A program made the position numbers and the translations under genes. Positions 9,531 to 21,437 of a stretch of DNA of 64,000 nucleotides are shown here, one piece after another. Within the stretch, counting starts at the first letter, position 1. Each line of letters opens with the position of its first letter. Under the pieces are notes generated by a model that was not told the origin of the DNA, did not search any database, and worked only from the letters and a program-made list of their open reading frames with translations. The stretch comes from Aselliscus stoliczkanus (lineage: Eukaryota > Chordata > Mammalia > Chiroptera > Hipposideridae). The stretch lies in the NCBI GenBank assembly GCA_033961575.1, contig CM066738.1, positions 86,749,478 to 86,813,477 of the forward strand, read 5' to 3'.

Positions 9531-11629
9531 TGTTACCTAAAAACCATGATGTAACTAACTGTAATCCAGCCAAACAATATATCGAAAATCGCTAAGTCTT
9601 TTTGCTACACATTTTAGCTGTCTCTGTGGGTTCTTTTTTCCACAATTTCCTCTGATTCCTTGCAAAGAAGAAGCTACAGATAACTCCACGCCTCTTTCCT
9701 GCTCCATTTATTTCTCCCCAAAATATGGCCAACATTTAACTTCACTGATTTAAGAATTTTAAGAAAGAAGAAAAAGGAGCTTCTGCATATGCTCACACAC
9801 ACCCACATACACATTTCAGAGACACTTGATTTAATACTAAACAACTCATCATTTGAATTCTGGTTTGATAATTGATTCACAATTTTGTACCCTTGAATAA
9901 ATTCAAAATAAACAATGCCTAAATACTTACATACATCTTCTATTATAATAGATTCAGATAAAGTTTATGGAGCTGAGTACAGTGGTAGAGGGAAAAGAAA
10001 GTAAAAACAATTTTTTTTTCTAAAATCACACAGTTCTTTATACCCCTTACTGCAGAGAAATCAAACACTCACAGGAATTTTGTGCAACTGGATCTTGAAA
10101 AATAGCAATACTTGGCAATATTCAATTTTACTTCTCCAGTGGTATAGCCACTGAACCCTCATTCTGAAATTTTCCTCACAGAAATTGCCTACTATTTCCT
10201 TCACAAACTAAATAGCTAAATAGCGTGCACTTTCTCATGTGATATGGGTGGCACGACCTCTGGCTGAGGGAACCAGGACATATACAGAAAAGGTGGAATT
10301 CTTCTATGCCAAAGGGCCTATGGGGATATTTTTCTCCTCATTGGAAAAAAAAAGATTTATTTCATATCAGTATTAGAGCATGGTCCCCATGCAGCAATTT
10401 CTTCAAGTAGTGACCATTTGGAAAAGATGGTCATGAAACTAATTTACAAAAGCATGAGATAAATATTAAAATAGAAACACTGAAGGTTTTAGTCTCCTGC
10501 AGGTTCTAAGAAACTTGGAGTAAATATTTACCTTGACTTTTCTGCCATGGAATTACTTTGTGAATCTTACCATGAAGAAGATGACTTTTTTTCCAGTTAT
10601 TCTCAATAGCATTTCTCTCAGGGTGATTGCTGCCTTTTCTCTTTCACACTCTAATGTTACATTGGAAATGCTGTAAGCGTGCTCACATACTGTTGTGAAT
10701 TCAGAAGGGTACTTATGCCAAGAAACAAAAGATATTCTCTTTCCCTATGGTTTCCACTACTTGGGGAGGTGACAAATTGCTTTGGTATGAAGGTTTAAAC
10801 ATGAGAAAAATAAAAATGTGGACATTCGTATGATGGGGGCTGGGAGAAAGTCTTGGTTTAATAAAATGAATCTTTTCATCCAAGTCTACAGGATAACAAC
10901 CCCATCGACTGCAAAGCGAAAAGTCTAAGTTTGGCAGACTGCTTTGTCTATGTCTACAAGTTTTCAGACACCCAGGTTAATGGATTTTTTTATACTGGAT
11001 AGATTGGTTGTCTTGAAGTTAGGGGAAGCAATGTCTTTGGATATTTGATCATCTTGTTTATATGTTCATCACTTATATCCGTGCTCAGAAAAGTACAGGA
11101 TTATGGGTCTACTGTGTATTTATTTATGTGAACAGTATTCCATCTGCATTGTGGGTGTGTTTCTTTACCTTCTTATCAGCTTTTACACTTTCTTTCTGAT
11201 ACTCTATGGTTCCTCAAACTGAGTTTCTTATAGAAATGAGTTATGGAGGCAGTTCACAGAAATGGTTACTTTCTAACCAAGCCTACAAATAATATTGCTT
11301 TAATATTTAAGTGAATCAATTATTAGGATATAATTTAATCAAATATGATTCTCTTTTCTGCAGAAAAAAAAAGAGAAACTTGGTCCTGACGAAGTTAACT
11401 CTTCTTCAGATACCTTTTCACAGTCATACGATCTTTATTTTTAGTTTCTTATCTGTAGGCACCTACGGTCAGCATTGAAATGACTCAGATAACCTAATAC
11501 AGACAAGTTTCTTGATACAGCTTCCCTTACTCTTTGCCTAGTATCCCATCATGCATTCAAGGCAAAACAGCGGGCATTTAACTCCACAACTCCACAAAAA
11601 TTGCTTTCACAAAATTTTTTCAATGGCTT
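9531..11629. other. Unique AT-rich DNA, no gene seen
   Basis: About 2.1 kb with no recognisable mobile element or open frame of note. A short homopolymer T run lies near 10011 and A runs near 10347 and 11365. Possible conserved noncoding sequence cannot be excluded. Confidence 0.35.
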
Positions 11630-11917
11630 CATACTTAGTAAATCCAACAGATTTATCTTCATTGTGTCCTTTATAGCTTTTGACATGGCTGACAACTCCA
11701 GTTCTTGAAAGATTTTTCTCCTTGTGGCAGCTATGTCTCCATACTGTGCTTATTTCCTTTCCTTTTCTCTCTCTAGTTTTACTCCTCAGTTTCCTTCATT
11801 TTCTTTATTCATCTGCTTATTGTTTGATGTTATGTCCCTCAGGGTCTGTTCACCTTCTTCTCTCACTCTAAATCCTTTCCTTGCAAACTTTAAGTTGTTA
11901 CCTTTATTTATTTTTAG

Positions 11918-12018
11918 TTTTTTTGAGGGCAGTGTCACTGGCCCTCATATGTGGGACCCGAACCTGGGCCACTGGCTTCCCAAGCCAGTGCTTAACCACC
12001 GCGCCACTTGGCTAGCCC
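11918..12018 (-). mobile_element. Family-A tRNA-derived SINE, antisense
   Basis: Antisense copy reading from a short T stretch ('tttttttgagggcagtgtca') to 'cgcgccacttggctagccc'. The minus strand gives the tRNA-like head (GAGTGGCGC..GGTTAAGC), the anticodon-arm-like palindrome 'ctggcttgggaagccag', a B-box-like 'aggttcgg' stretch, and the AGTGACACTGCCCTCAAAA tail. It lies inside the L2 relic. Confidence 0.85.
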
Positions 12019-12169
12019 CTATTTATTATTATCCAAATGGTTCTTCTGAAGTCCAGTCACGTATATATTCAACTTCCAACCGAATCTTTCCCTTTGAAAA
12101 TAAAATGACATTTCAAACTCTACTTGGTCTTAATATAAAGCACTATCATTTCTCTTTTTTTCCCCACCT

Positions 12170-12545
12170 ACTAGGGATTGAATGATTTGTATCTCTCCCC
12201 AATTCAGATGTTGAAACTTTCCCCTCCCCTGTGCCCCTTAATTGATGGCATTAGGGGAGGTGGGACCTTTGGAAGGTAATTAGAATGAGATCAGGGTGGA
12301 ACCCTCGTGAATGAGATTAGTGCCCTCATAAGAGTCGTGAGAGAGCTTGTTTCCCCAGCTCTCACTATGTGAGAATATAATGAGAAGTTGGCCGTCTACA
12401 ATCTGGAAAGTGGCCCTTGCCAGAACTCAACCATGCTAGCACCCTAATCTCGGGCATTCCGCACCAGAACTGTAAGAAATAATTTTTTTTGTTGTTTATA
12501 AACTATGCTCTAGTCTATGCCCCTATGTAATAGCAGTCCAAGAAG
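12170..12545 (+). mobile_element. Solo LTR of the ERVL-MaLR class (MST/MLT1-like)
   Basis: Collinear with the classic MaLR LTR: 'ggattgaatgatttgtatct' and 'cagatgttgaaactttcccc', then 'ttaggggaggtgggaccttt' and 'gaatgagattagtgccctca'. These are followed by 'ccagaactgtaagaaataat' and a TTGTTTATAA segment near the polyadenylation region. No internal retroviral sequence adjoins it, so it is a solo LTR. It is inserted within the L2 relic. Confidence 0.75.
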
Positions 12546-13210
12546 GCCAGGATGCTATCCCAATCAATGGCCCTTTTACCCATCCAGGAGTTCCAGCTAA
12601 AACTCTGATGAATTCCTTAGCCCCAGCACCTATCAATCACACAGTCATGTTTCTCACCCCTCTTTAGAGATCTGCAATATATCTGACTCTCTCCATCTCT
12701 ATTAATACACCTTTAATTCAAATCTTCATCATCATCCACCTGGATTGCCATCTGATCCCCTTCAGCTGATGTTTCATAAAATAATTTTATGTTTCATAAA
12801 GGGAGTTTATGACAGACTTCCTAAAGTGAAAGCTCAGATTAGATTAAGACAACCCTCTGTCCAAATGCACTGCTATTATGGCACACTAGCCCTGTGAGAA
12901 TGGGTCCCCAATTTTCTCTTTGCTCTTAGCCCCTCCACATCACTCAACTTTCCATATAAGCAATCTTGCATGAATTATCACAGACACAATATGGTTTCCT
13001 CATTTCTCGGCCTTGGATATTCCATGTACTTTTCTTGGATCATTTTTTTATCCCCCCACACATACTGTTCTTGACTATTTATCTTAAGACCCAGCTTACA
13101 TATCACTTCCTCTGGGAAGACTCTTCCAATTTCACTACATGAGTACCCCTGTGTAGGGCTCCCTAACTCTGTGTTGATAAAATATATTTACTTAAAAATC
13201 CTCAACTGAA

Positions 13211-13319
13211 GGGCCGGCAGAGTGGCGCATTGGTTAGGAGCTGGCTTGGGAAGCCAGCAGCCCTGGTTTGGATCCCACATATGAGGGGGCCAGTGACACT
13301 GCCCTCAAAAAAAAAAAAA
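13211..13319 (+). mobile_element. Family-A tRNA-derived SINE, with perfect 17-bp target-site duplication
   Basis: A full-length copy from 'gggccggcagagtggcgc' through the B-box-like 'ggtttggatccc' to 'agtgacactgccctc' plus a run of A. The direct repeat 'aaaaatcctcaactgaa' occurs at 13194-13210 and 13315-13331 without mismatch. The nick site reads CTT/AAAAA, typical of L1 endonuclease. Perfect duplications and the intact A tail suggest a fairly recent insertion. Confidence 0.92.
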
Positions 13320-13331
13320 TCCTCAACTGAA

Positions 13332-14769
13332 AAGTAAATTCTAGAGGAAGGTTTTTAGTGCACAGGAGAAAACTGAACACAAACTAGTCATTGAAGGAAA
13401 CCTGTATAAATGAATAAATCCTCAAAAATGTTTTTATAATTGTATTGTGTATGTATAAATACACCTATTCTACAGGTCAGAAAAGCGAGGCTTATGGTGG
13501 ATTAATTGTGTCTTAATACTATATCTTTTGTGCATCTCTTGTTATCATTCTTTATTTCCTAATGCAGTTTGAACCTTACAAGCAAAATTAATGTACCTCA
13601 TTTGAAATGATAGACTACTTTGTAGCTATCAGTTCTGCCAATCTTCTCAGTAGACTCAGGTAAAAATGTGTGAGATTTCTGATTACGTAGGTAAAAAACT
13701 GATATTTACCATAATTTACAAACCATTCTTAGACCTCCTCTTGACCCCAACAATTATTTTTTCTATAAAACTCCCAAAAAGCTGTGTTACTACTAGAGAA
13801 CCCCACTTATAGGTTCAGTTTTCCTGTCTGATTCCAATGGGAATAGATGGCATCTCTTTTTCCAGGACTCTTTTCTTCTAAATCATTGAAAGAAAAACTG
13901 TTTCTGCAAGTATTTGCAGTTTGTTCGCTTCATAGTTTTCCACTTGGAATACTCAGACACTTTAATCTTCTGTGCTTAGATGTAATCAGGGTTATTATTA
14001 AAGAATGGTTACTAGTAGAGTAAGCTTTATTTCAAAGGAAGCATTCAGGGAGTGCCAATCTATTCTTAATATCTGCACTTCCTTTTTTGTGCATATTAAT
14101 CAGTTTAACTGTTACTATAGAATTTTAAAGCCAGGAAGAACTTCAGAGATTATGCAATCTAATTCTCTTTCCCTCTTATGTTTTGCTCATTTTATAATAA
14201 ACTAAAAGCTGAAGACTATAGTTTTACAATTCTTAGTGTTTGAGTGGAAATTTAGACCTCTTGACACATAAGTAAGACTAAAAGTTTTATGAGGACACCT
14301 GTAATAGTGAACCTTTCTGCCACCTTTGTTAACTTCTGAGCAGCATTCAATCAGTTGACAATTACTACTCCCCTCTTCTTAAAATAAAAATTTCCCTTAA
14401 CTTGTTTTGATTACACTTTCTGATTATCTCAGTCTTCCTGATTATTGCATCCTAATATCTCTTATACGGTTTTCTCTTCTTCTCAACCAGGAAATTGGCA
14501 TTCTTTAAGGCTCAGTTTAGTGCCCTTTCTTTTGTCACTCATGATTGTCCTTGCCCTATTATTCTTCCAGCAGTTTGTGAACTTGGTAATGGAAACATGA
14601 TCCATCCAGTTACACAAGGCAGAAAATGTAACATATTCTTCTATATCTCCATTTTCTTTTTTCTTATAGCTAATACATCGCTGACCCAATTGATTTTCAG
14701 TCCTGGAAAACATATCTAAACAGATTCTCTTCTCTTTATCTTTATTATCACAATCCTATTCCAAATTAT
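13332..14769. other. Unique AT-rich DNA, no gene seen
   Basis: No repeat family or exon recognised. Short opposite-strand frames at 14483-14719 lack any family resemblance. Confidence 0.35.
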
Positions 14770-15190
14770 GAAAGTGATTTATTAGGACTACTGCAAGCTT
14801 CTGGTTATATTGGTCCACTTCCATTTTAGACCCCTGGCCATCCATTCCCAGTATAAAAGTCAGAAAAATCTTTTGAATGCCAGTTACCTTATCATATACA
14901 AACAGTATACACCCCCATACGTATTCGTACACCACAAAACCCTTAAATGGATTCCTGTCACCTTCATAACATACATCACAATCCTTCATATGCATTACAA
15001 GTCAATTTACTATCTACTCCTCATATACCTCTCTTGCCTCTTTTACATTTCTCCCATATTTCAATTCCTGTATTTTCCTTTTTATGTCTTAGTCACATGT
15101 GCTATTTTCTTCATTATTCAACTCTGTTTACATATTGTTCACATTGCTTGTGACACCTACTCTTATTCCTATCATCCTTTAATTCTATTT
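14770..15190 (+). mobile_element. L2 LINE relic, sense
   Basis: 'ggactactgcaagcttctgg', then 'aaaacccttaaatggattcc' and 'tacctctcttgcctctttta', follow the order of the L2 ORF2 C-terminal region and 3'UTR (in the consensus, ACTACTGCAACAGCC... then AAAACCCTTCAATGGCTCCC). The modest frame at 14810-15238 is a by-product of this relic and not a gene. Confidence 0.7.
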
Positions 15191-15199
15191 GGCAGTGCA

Positions 15200-15470
15200 A
15201 CGATCCTGGTGATTCAAACTTTGTCTGGAATCAGTTAGACAATATACAAATTCCAGCTTCACTAGTTGAAAGCTGCACAACTACGGATGAATCATCACCT
15301 TTTTGTTCTTTGATCTCCTCACTTGAAGTACAATGATAATAATACCAACCTGTTCTTAGGACTATTATAAGGATTAAAAGGAATAATTCACATAAAGTGC
15401 TCATAAGAGTCCTTGATACTCATAAGTCCTCAATAAAAATATGCATTAGTATTATCATATTCATCATCAT
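15200..15470 (+). mobile_element. MIR SINE (ancient), sense, well preserved
   Basis: Nearly the whole MIR is visible: 'gactttgtctggaatcagtt'-type head sequence, then 'aactacggatgaatcatcac' and 'caatgataataataccaacc'. 'ttataaggattaaaaggaat' and 'ctcaataaaaatatgcatta' complete it. It ends in a short (ATC)n-like tract. Confidence 0.8.
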
Positions 15471-15506
15471 ACATCATCATTTTGAGCATCATCATCTTCA
15501 TCATCT
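15454..15506. repeat. (ATC)n-like simple repeat
   Basis: Imperfect TCA/ATC trinucleotides at the tail of the MIR copy, probably grown from the MIR 3' end. Confidence 0.8.
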
Positions 15507-18160
15507 AGGTTTAAAGCTTTTCATTAGAAAACTTTCTTGACCTTTAAACTAAATCAGGCTTTCCTCTTCTATCTCTGCCTCATAGCTCTTATCGCAGTTG
15601 ATGAGAGCAAAGGCATATTTCTTCCTTATTAACCTACATCCTGTATGAAGTCAATAATCATGTCTTACCACATTTAAAGAATGTGCAAGATACTAAATAT
15701 ATATGTGTGAAATTAATAAATTAATCAATCAATACTATGTAAGCATGAATAGTGACATACATTGCAAACCAATGTTTTATTTATGTCTGTATCTCTAACA
15801 ATGCAAAACGTTCCAGTCCATATACCTTAAGAATGTTCAAACAAGGGAAAGTATCAAAGATCAAATGAAGAAATTATTGATTATTTGAGGACTAATTGTG
15901 TTAAAAAGTGTTTATGCTCATCATTGATAAAATCATAAAAGTAATAGAAAAAGAAGGCCTGGAATTTTATATCAAATGAGAGCACTAAAATGAGAGAAGC
16001 ACCCCTGAAACACTAAATCTTGAAATAAGAATCTAATAAATAATGGAAATATTGCATTTCAGGATCTAGTAAACACATGTAGCTCATTCCAAGAATTAAT
16101 ACAGGCTAAACACACAGATTTCGAACATTTTCAAGTATATTCACAGATGGTAAACATCCATAGGTAAACCAAAGTAAATGTGAATATTTAAAAGATATTC
16201 CTATTGTAAAAAATAGTCTCACACTATTATAAATCATACTGAGATGGTCTGAGAATGTTTGCCAAAATTTTCTCATCATACATCTATTTCAATTTTTTTA
16301 AATTGCAATATGAACTCCTAATATATGTATATTTATATATCTATTTATTTATATAAGTTTACTGTATATTGTTATATACATTATAAAACAGATCCCTAAG
16401 CATGAGATAAAAAATAAATAAATTTTAGTAATTTATTTTCATGCCCTAATGAGCTGTGTTGCAAATTACTCAGACATGTTGTACCTCACTTTGAAGATTC
16501 CTAGCATGGCACTTGGAACACTGGATTGGAATGTGTCCCTGATGTGATACAGAATTTTTTTTTTTACCATTATTATTGCCACGTGTCAGCAGAATCTTTT
16601 CCAAAGATGTTAATTCCTTCATTTCTTTCTTAGCCCTTTTCCCGCTTTCTACTTGTCTCTGATGAAAAAAAGTCATTTAAACTTGAGCGCTATGGTACGT
16701 TTTATTCAATATCAGGAATTTATTAAAAAGTATCAAGCCTATACTTTCTTCAAATTAAGATACTCCTTGTGCTTCATTTCCAGTGATAGGTAATCCCCAT
16801 CTCAAATCACTTTTCTGGGAACATTGGAATTTGATAAATACATTTGCAGGGAGCAGTTATCTTGAAACTCCACTCTCATCAAGCATTGTCCCACCACAAA
16901 ATATGATCAAAGATTAAGGACTCTGGGGACTCATGGGCTCTGAACTCATCAGCCTCGAATCTTACTATAAATTATCCAAATGAGGCACTTGGCAAGATTC
17001 TTAACTGATTGTGCTATTCGGAACACCTCCATTTCAATTAGAGGTAACCATGATACACGACGGCGGAGAACAAAACTAATAATTTTCACTGATGTCAGGG
17101 AAGGTTATGAGACTTCAGGGAATTACAGCAAGTGTTTCAAGAAATGCACGTTCACGGCAGCATTCCTTGTCTGTGTGTCAGCTTCTTGAATGAGAAGCTT
17201 TTATTTTAGTTTCCTTACTCATATAAGATGGGTTTAGAGAATATCCATATATAAAAGTTTGGTTGGCAGGGAAAATTAGTGTGCCAAGGACTAACAAAAT
17301 CAATGCTGAACCCCCAAATTCCGAATCTCTCGGGAGACCAGATGTGTCTTCCATCTTAATCGTGAGTCTAGGAAAACAATAAGTAGGCAGAAAAAGCAAC
17401 TACCTGTAATGTACAACTCAGAAGTTGAGACTCAGGGGTCACAGATCTCTACTCTTCCTGGTCCAGTAGAAATCTTGAAATCTGCACTTAACGTTATATC
17501 ATAAAGCCAGTTTTAACTGGGTGTATCTGAGGAGTATACCGCATCAGCTGACATACTCGTTTTCCTACTTTTTAAAATTGCCCTGAGGATAAGCTTCCTT
17601 GAATTTTTGAGGTTTCTCTGAACACAAAACTGATGGATTCCTTTATAAAAGCAAACTCTGGGATTTGAGGAACTAGGCATGCCACATGTCAATAGAAAAC
17701 ATTTGATTTGTTGATTTCAGCACAAATATGAAAATCCTAAGTGGGCTAATTACCAGCTTTGTGGCTTAAGCCTCATTTTTAATGACACTAACTTACAATA
17801 TTACACTCCCTACTCTTCCCACCAAATAGGAAATATTATGAGGATTTACTGATTTTTTAAAGTTAATTTGATAAACATATTTGAGTGCTTACTCCCTGGA
17901 AAACATTTTATTAACCAGAATAGATGAATACAAAAAAAAAAAAAGAATACATTCTTTCATCTCAAATAGCTTTTGTATAGTCCAGAAGAAGTGATATTAA
18001 AACAAATAAACAAACAAAAAACTAGCATCCACTGGATTGATATGATGGGAAAGTCACTTCACTTCTGTTGCATTCCTCCCTAAAGTCCATAACTCCAGCC
18101 TAACCATAAGAAAAACATCAGACAAACCCAAGTTGAAGGGCATTCTACAAAGTATCAGAC
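15507..18160. other. Unique AT-rich DNA, no gene seen
   Basis: No mobile element recognised in about 2.6 kb. AT-rich low-complexity sequence lies at 16290-16440. The block 17500-17780 is non-repetitive and contains the homeodomain-like 'gggctaattaccagc' near 17742. It may be conserved noncoding sequence but this is untested. Confidence 0.35.
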
Positions 18161-18169
18161 CAAGTCTTG

Positions 18170-18292
18170 CCAAACTGGCAAGGTCATGGAAAACAAGGCA
18201 TGACAGGGGAATTGTCACAGAACAAAGGATACTAAGGACACATGATGAGGAAAGGCATGTGTAGTATTATGAATCAGATCCTGGAACAGTAT

Positions 18293-18330
<38 letters not shown>

Positions 18331-18370
18331 AGGAAGAGAGAGAGAGAAAGAGAGAGAGAGGGGGGAGAGA

Positions 18371-18436
<66 letters not shown>

Positions 18437-18615
18437 AGAGAGAGGAGGCATTAATGAAAAACTGGTGAAATCTGAAGTTTAGAGTAATGAGCCAATAATA
18501 GTTTCCTACTTTTGACAAAGCATCATGGTAATGTCAAATATTGACATTAGGGGAAATTGGGTGAAGTTACATAAAAACTTTCTGTTCCAGAAATCTAAAA
18601 TTATTCTGAAATAAA
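18170..18615 (+). mobile_element. L1ME-like LINE 3' end, split by a (GA)n tract
   Basis: Fragments 'ggaattgtcacagaacaaag' and 'actaaggacacatgatgagg' come first, then 'gatcctggaacag'. After the purine tract come 'cattaatgaaaaactggtga' and 'gacattaggggaaattgggt', then 'tctaaaattattctgaaata'. These are the ordered signature of old L1ME 3' ends. The (GA)n run at 18294-18448 sits where the consensus carries a short purine-rich stretch. Confidence 0.7.
18294..18448. repeat. Long (GA)n purine tract
   Basis: About 155 bases of nearly pure GA with GGGA/GAAG interruptions. Mirror-symmetric polypurine tracts of this length can form triplex (H-DNA) structures, a known property of such sequences. The Arg-Glu and Leu-Ser frames across it on the two strands are artefacts. 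Confidence 0.97.
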
Positions 18616-19199
18616 GTTTACAGAATAATTAAAAGCTTATAAATAGCTAATACAATATAAAGTGTAAAAATTATCACAAAAGAAAAACTAAGTCCTGCCA
18701 TTGGAAGGGAGGGAAACTGCTTCTGTGTGACTAGAAGATGAATGCTTCTGTAGGAGTCTGCAACATCTATTGCAGAAGCTCACCCCAGTGTTCTATGCTG
18801 CGCCCCTCTACAAACCCAAACCACATCTGGGATCTGTTCTTAGTGTCCATCCTTAGACATAATGAACAAATGTGGGTTTTTTTTTGTTGTTTTGGGGTTT
18901 TTTTTTTTACAATGAAAGAAACAGAGATTCTGTGTTCCTTTAGCTACAATGGTAACCCTGGGTGGTGGGGAGAGGATGCTGGAGGAGTTGCACTCTACGG
19001 GTGTAGACAATAAGGGGGTATTCTTCTCTGGAAATAAATTAAAAATTAAAAAAAGCCTGATTAAAAATGATACACTTTTTATTATGAACCATGTACCAGT
19101 GATCTTAAATAACATCAGTGATAAAATGCTTTTCTCCCCTTTGCAGTGGAGCACTTTCACCACCACCTTCCCACCTTTGATATTCTACTTCCTGACAGT
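18616..19199. other. Unique DNA, no gene seen
   Basis: T-rich homopolymer stretches lie at 18878-18909. Overlapping frames on both strands at 18738-19212 are uninformative, and no repeat family was recognised. Confidence 0.35.
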
Positions 19200-19535
19200 T
19201 ATGTCTTTGTAACAAAGAATCTGACTCCATTTTTTGATGTTTGCCTGGTGATAGCTATTAAACCTCACCCCTCCTTTTTTCCCTGATGCCCCACTTTTGG
19301 GCAAGCTGATATGAAGCATAGGTGCTCCCTACTTGGGCACAAGTGGGAAGTGAAAACCATGTAATCTTCTGCACATACATGTAACTCTCCTCCCAGTAAC
19401 ATCAGCTAAATGACACAAAAACCCCAATCCACTCTCTTTTTCTAACCTCTCAACCAATGTATCTTCTTGGAAGTCACCATGTTCCCCAAAGGTTTATTAT
19501 GTGAGAAATAAACATTTTCATACTCTCTTGGTAGT
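19200..19535 (+). mobile_element. Possible decayed ERV LTR
   Basis: Contains 'gggcaagctgatatgaagca' and 'taggtgctccctacttgggc', then the segment 'gtaactctcctcccagtaac'. An AATAAA signal follows inside 'tgtgagaaataaacattttc'. This layout of a C-rich promoter-like half and a polyadenylation half resembles a CpG-decayed retroviral LTR. A similar start motif occurs at 60853. No internal viral sequence is adjacent. Family unknown. Confidence 0.4.
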
Positions 19536-19541
19536 CATGAT

Positions 19542-19584
19542 TGTGTGTGTGTGTGTGTGTGTGCGTGCGCACACGTGTGTGTGT
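19542..19584. repeat. (TG)n tract with GTGCGTGCGCACACGTG core
   Basis: Alternating purine-pyrimidine sequence about 43 bases long, with a self-complementary centre 'gtgcgtgcgcacacgtg'. Such sequence is known to favour left-handed Z-DNA. Confidence 0.95.
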
Positions 19585-21424
19585 TCATCAGTCTTGATAG
19601 CCAAGGCCACAGCAGGTCCACACTCATGAAATGAAAACCCCATTTGAGACATAATTGATAGAGAAATCTCTTAAGGGTTATGATGTCAAAATAAATTAAA
19701 AATCTACCACTAGTCACATCAGCCTCCTCTTATTTCACTCAGAGTTTGCTTCCCATGAGTGCCCAGGGCTTTCATCCCTCTGGCTGACCTAACTCTCTCC
19801 TTTTCTATCTAGTCTTCGTAGGGCCCTGTTTCATCATGCCAGGTCCTTTGTAGTTGAACCGGTAAGTCCCATTCATCCTCAAATCTCACATTCCTCAAGG
19901 CAAACCAAACTTTTTGTTTTCTTTTTTTCCTGTTAAAACTGATTGTCATAATATACTCTCCAGGTTTATCATGCAAAAATCTTCTCTCATTGTGAATGGA
20001 TGAAGGTAAGAAAGCTAAAAAAGTGGCAAAGTGCTGCACTGTGTCATACTTGCAGGATACATGTCGTTGCAACTGATTATATTTTCCTTAGTTCCATTTG
20101 GCTTACAATATCAACCAAACTTATAAGAGCCGTGGCCAAGTCAAGATACTGCCACCTCCTGACCCTGTCTTATATACTAAGAATTGGGGGAATGATTCAT
20201 GTACATGTTTAGACTAGCCAATACCAGGTAGTGAAAGAGGCCGTTTTTAGTGCAGTCACTAGGTTTTTAGAAACTAAAAATGCCCCACAACATAGGTGTT
20301 GCAGAAAGAGAGAAAGGAGTAAAGGGAGGTAGAAAACAGTACATCTGTCTTAAAATTCAGTTTCAAAACTGAGTCAGATGGTACAAATAGAGAATGATGG
20401 AAGGATGATTTCTGAAAGGTTGATTTTTACTACTTTGAGTAACTGACTAGTTAATTTTATTTTGTAGTCAATGGGAGTAGAAAAAATCACTCTCCTGCAG
20501 ATAAGTTCTATTCTCTTGCGATATATTGTTTTTTCAATGAGTAAAGGAGAAGATTCAGCAAATTTTTATGGGAATATATGGAATAACAGCAATAGACATG
20601 GAAATAAAATTTCAGGTGTAAGAGACATTATATAAATAGAATAAATAGAACTTGGTAACTAATCAAGATGGCTTCCAGGCTTCAAGCACATTTAAGTACA
20701 ACACAAACAAAAAGCAGGGGAAGGGACTGCTTTGGATAGAAGATTATGAATTCAACCTTGCAAATGATTACTGCTCTGTGTCACACTTGCAGGACACATG
20801 TAATTAAAAAATAAAATAAATAAACACAACACCTGAAAACAAGTCTTAAAACAAAAACAAACAAAAAAATACACTGGAGGTGAAAAACTTGACAAGTTAG
20901 TGAATAGATTTCAAAGTCTTGTAACAAATTAAACGCACTTCACAAATGTGAGTTATTTTTGCATCTTCCATATCTGTATTTTATATATCACCATACCATA
21001 TATATTATGTGGGGAAAAGATTTGACTTTACAACAAATAGGTGGACTAACATGTACATTCTAAAGGCGTTATGTTCTACTTGGTGACTGTGAATGAAGCA
21101 GTCTTGTTTTACATATATGCTATTGCAGTGGTGACAAGGCCCTACCCAAATCCGATGTACATGCCCAACTGCAGAAGAGCTAGCAGACTTCACCCTTTAC
21201 AACTCTGCTCCTCGAGAACTTTGACTCATATTATAATCCTAAAACTATCAAAGGACAGGTTTCTGCAAATGGCAGCTTTCTTTTCCCCTATCTTCATCAC
21301 CAACCACTGCAGAAGGAAAAAAAAAAGGGGGGTGTAGGGGAAGAAGATTATTCCTTGGTTCTTAGAGTTGTGGTGTAAGGTCTTTCATGCCACTTTACTA
21401 AAGTCCATGAATGATTTGGTCATC
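19585..21424. other. Unique DNA, no gene seen
   Basis: No gene or recognised repeat. A related motif pair occurs at about 20033-20062 and 20771-20799. A short G run lies near 21327. Confidence 0.35.
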
Positions 21425-21437
21425 AAAAGACTAAGGG

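Larger units (their letters stand above)
11630..13190 (+). mobile_element. L2 LINE relic, sense, interrupted by a SINE and an LTR
   Basis: Pieces appear in the order of the L2 ORF2 and 3'UTR. 'gcttttgacatggctgacaa' (the Phe-Asp-x-x-Asp reverse-transcriptase core) is near 11678 and 'gtccctcagggtctgttcac' near 11834. 'tctgaagtccagtcacgtat' is near 12045, 'catcatccacctggattgcc' near 12730 and 'aagacccagcttacatatca' with 'cctctgggaagactcttcca' near 13090. A family-A SINE (11918-12018) and a MaLR-like LTR (about 12170-12545) interrupt it. L2 has been inactive for a very long time, and no frame survives. Confidence 0.75.

Noticed and set aside
14810..15238. 142-codon plus-strand frame
   Set aside because: Lies over L2 and MIR relics. 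Composition is Tyr/Ile/His-rich from AT-rich sequence, and no domain is seen.
18215..18518. Frames on both strands rich in Arg-Glu or Leu-Ser
   Set aside because: Translation of the 155-bp (GA)n tract.
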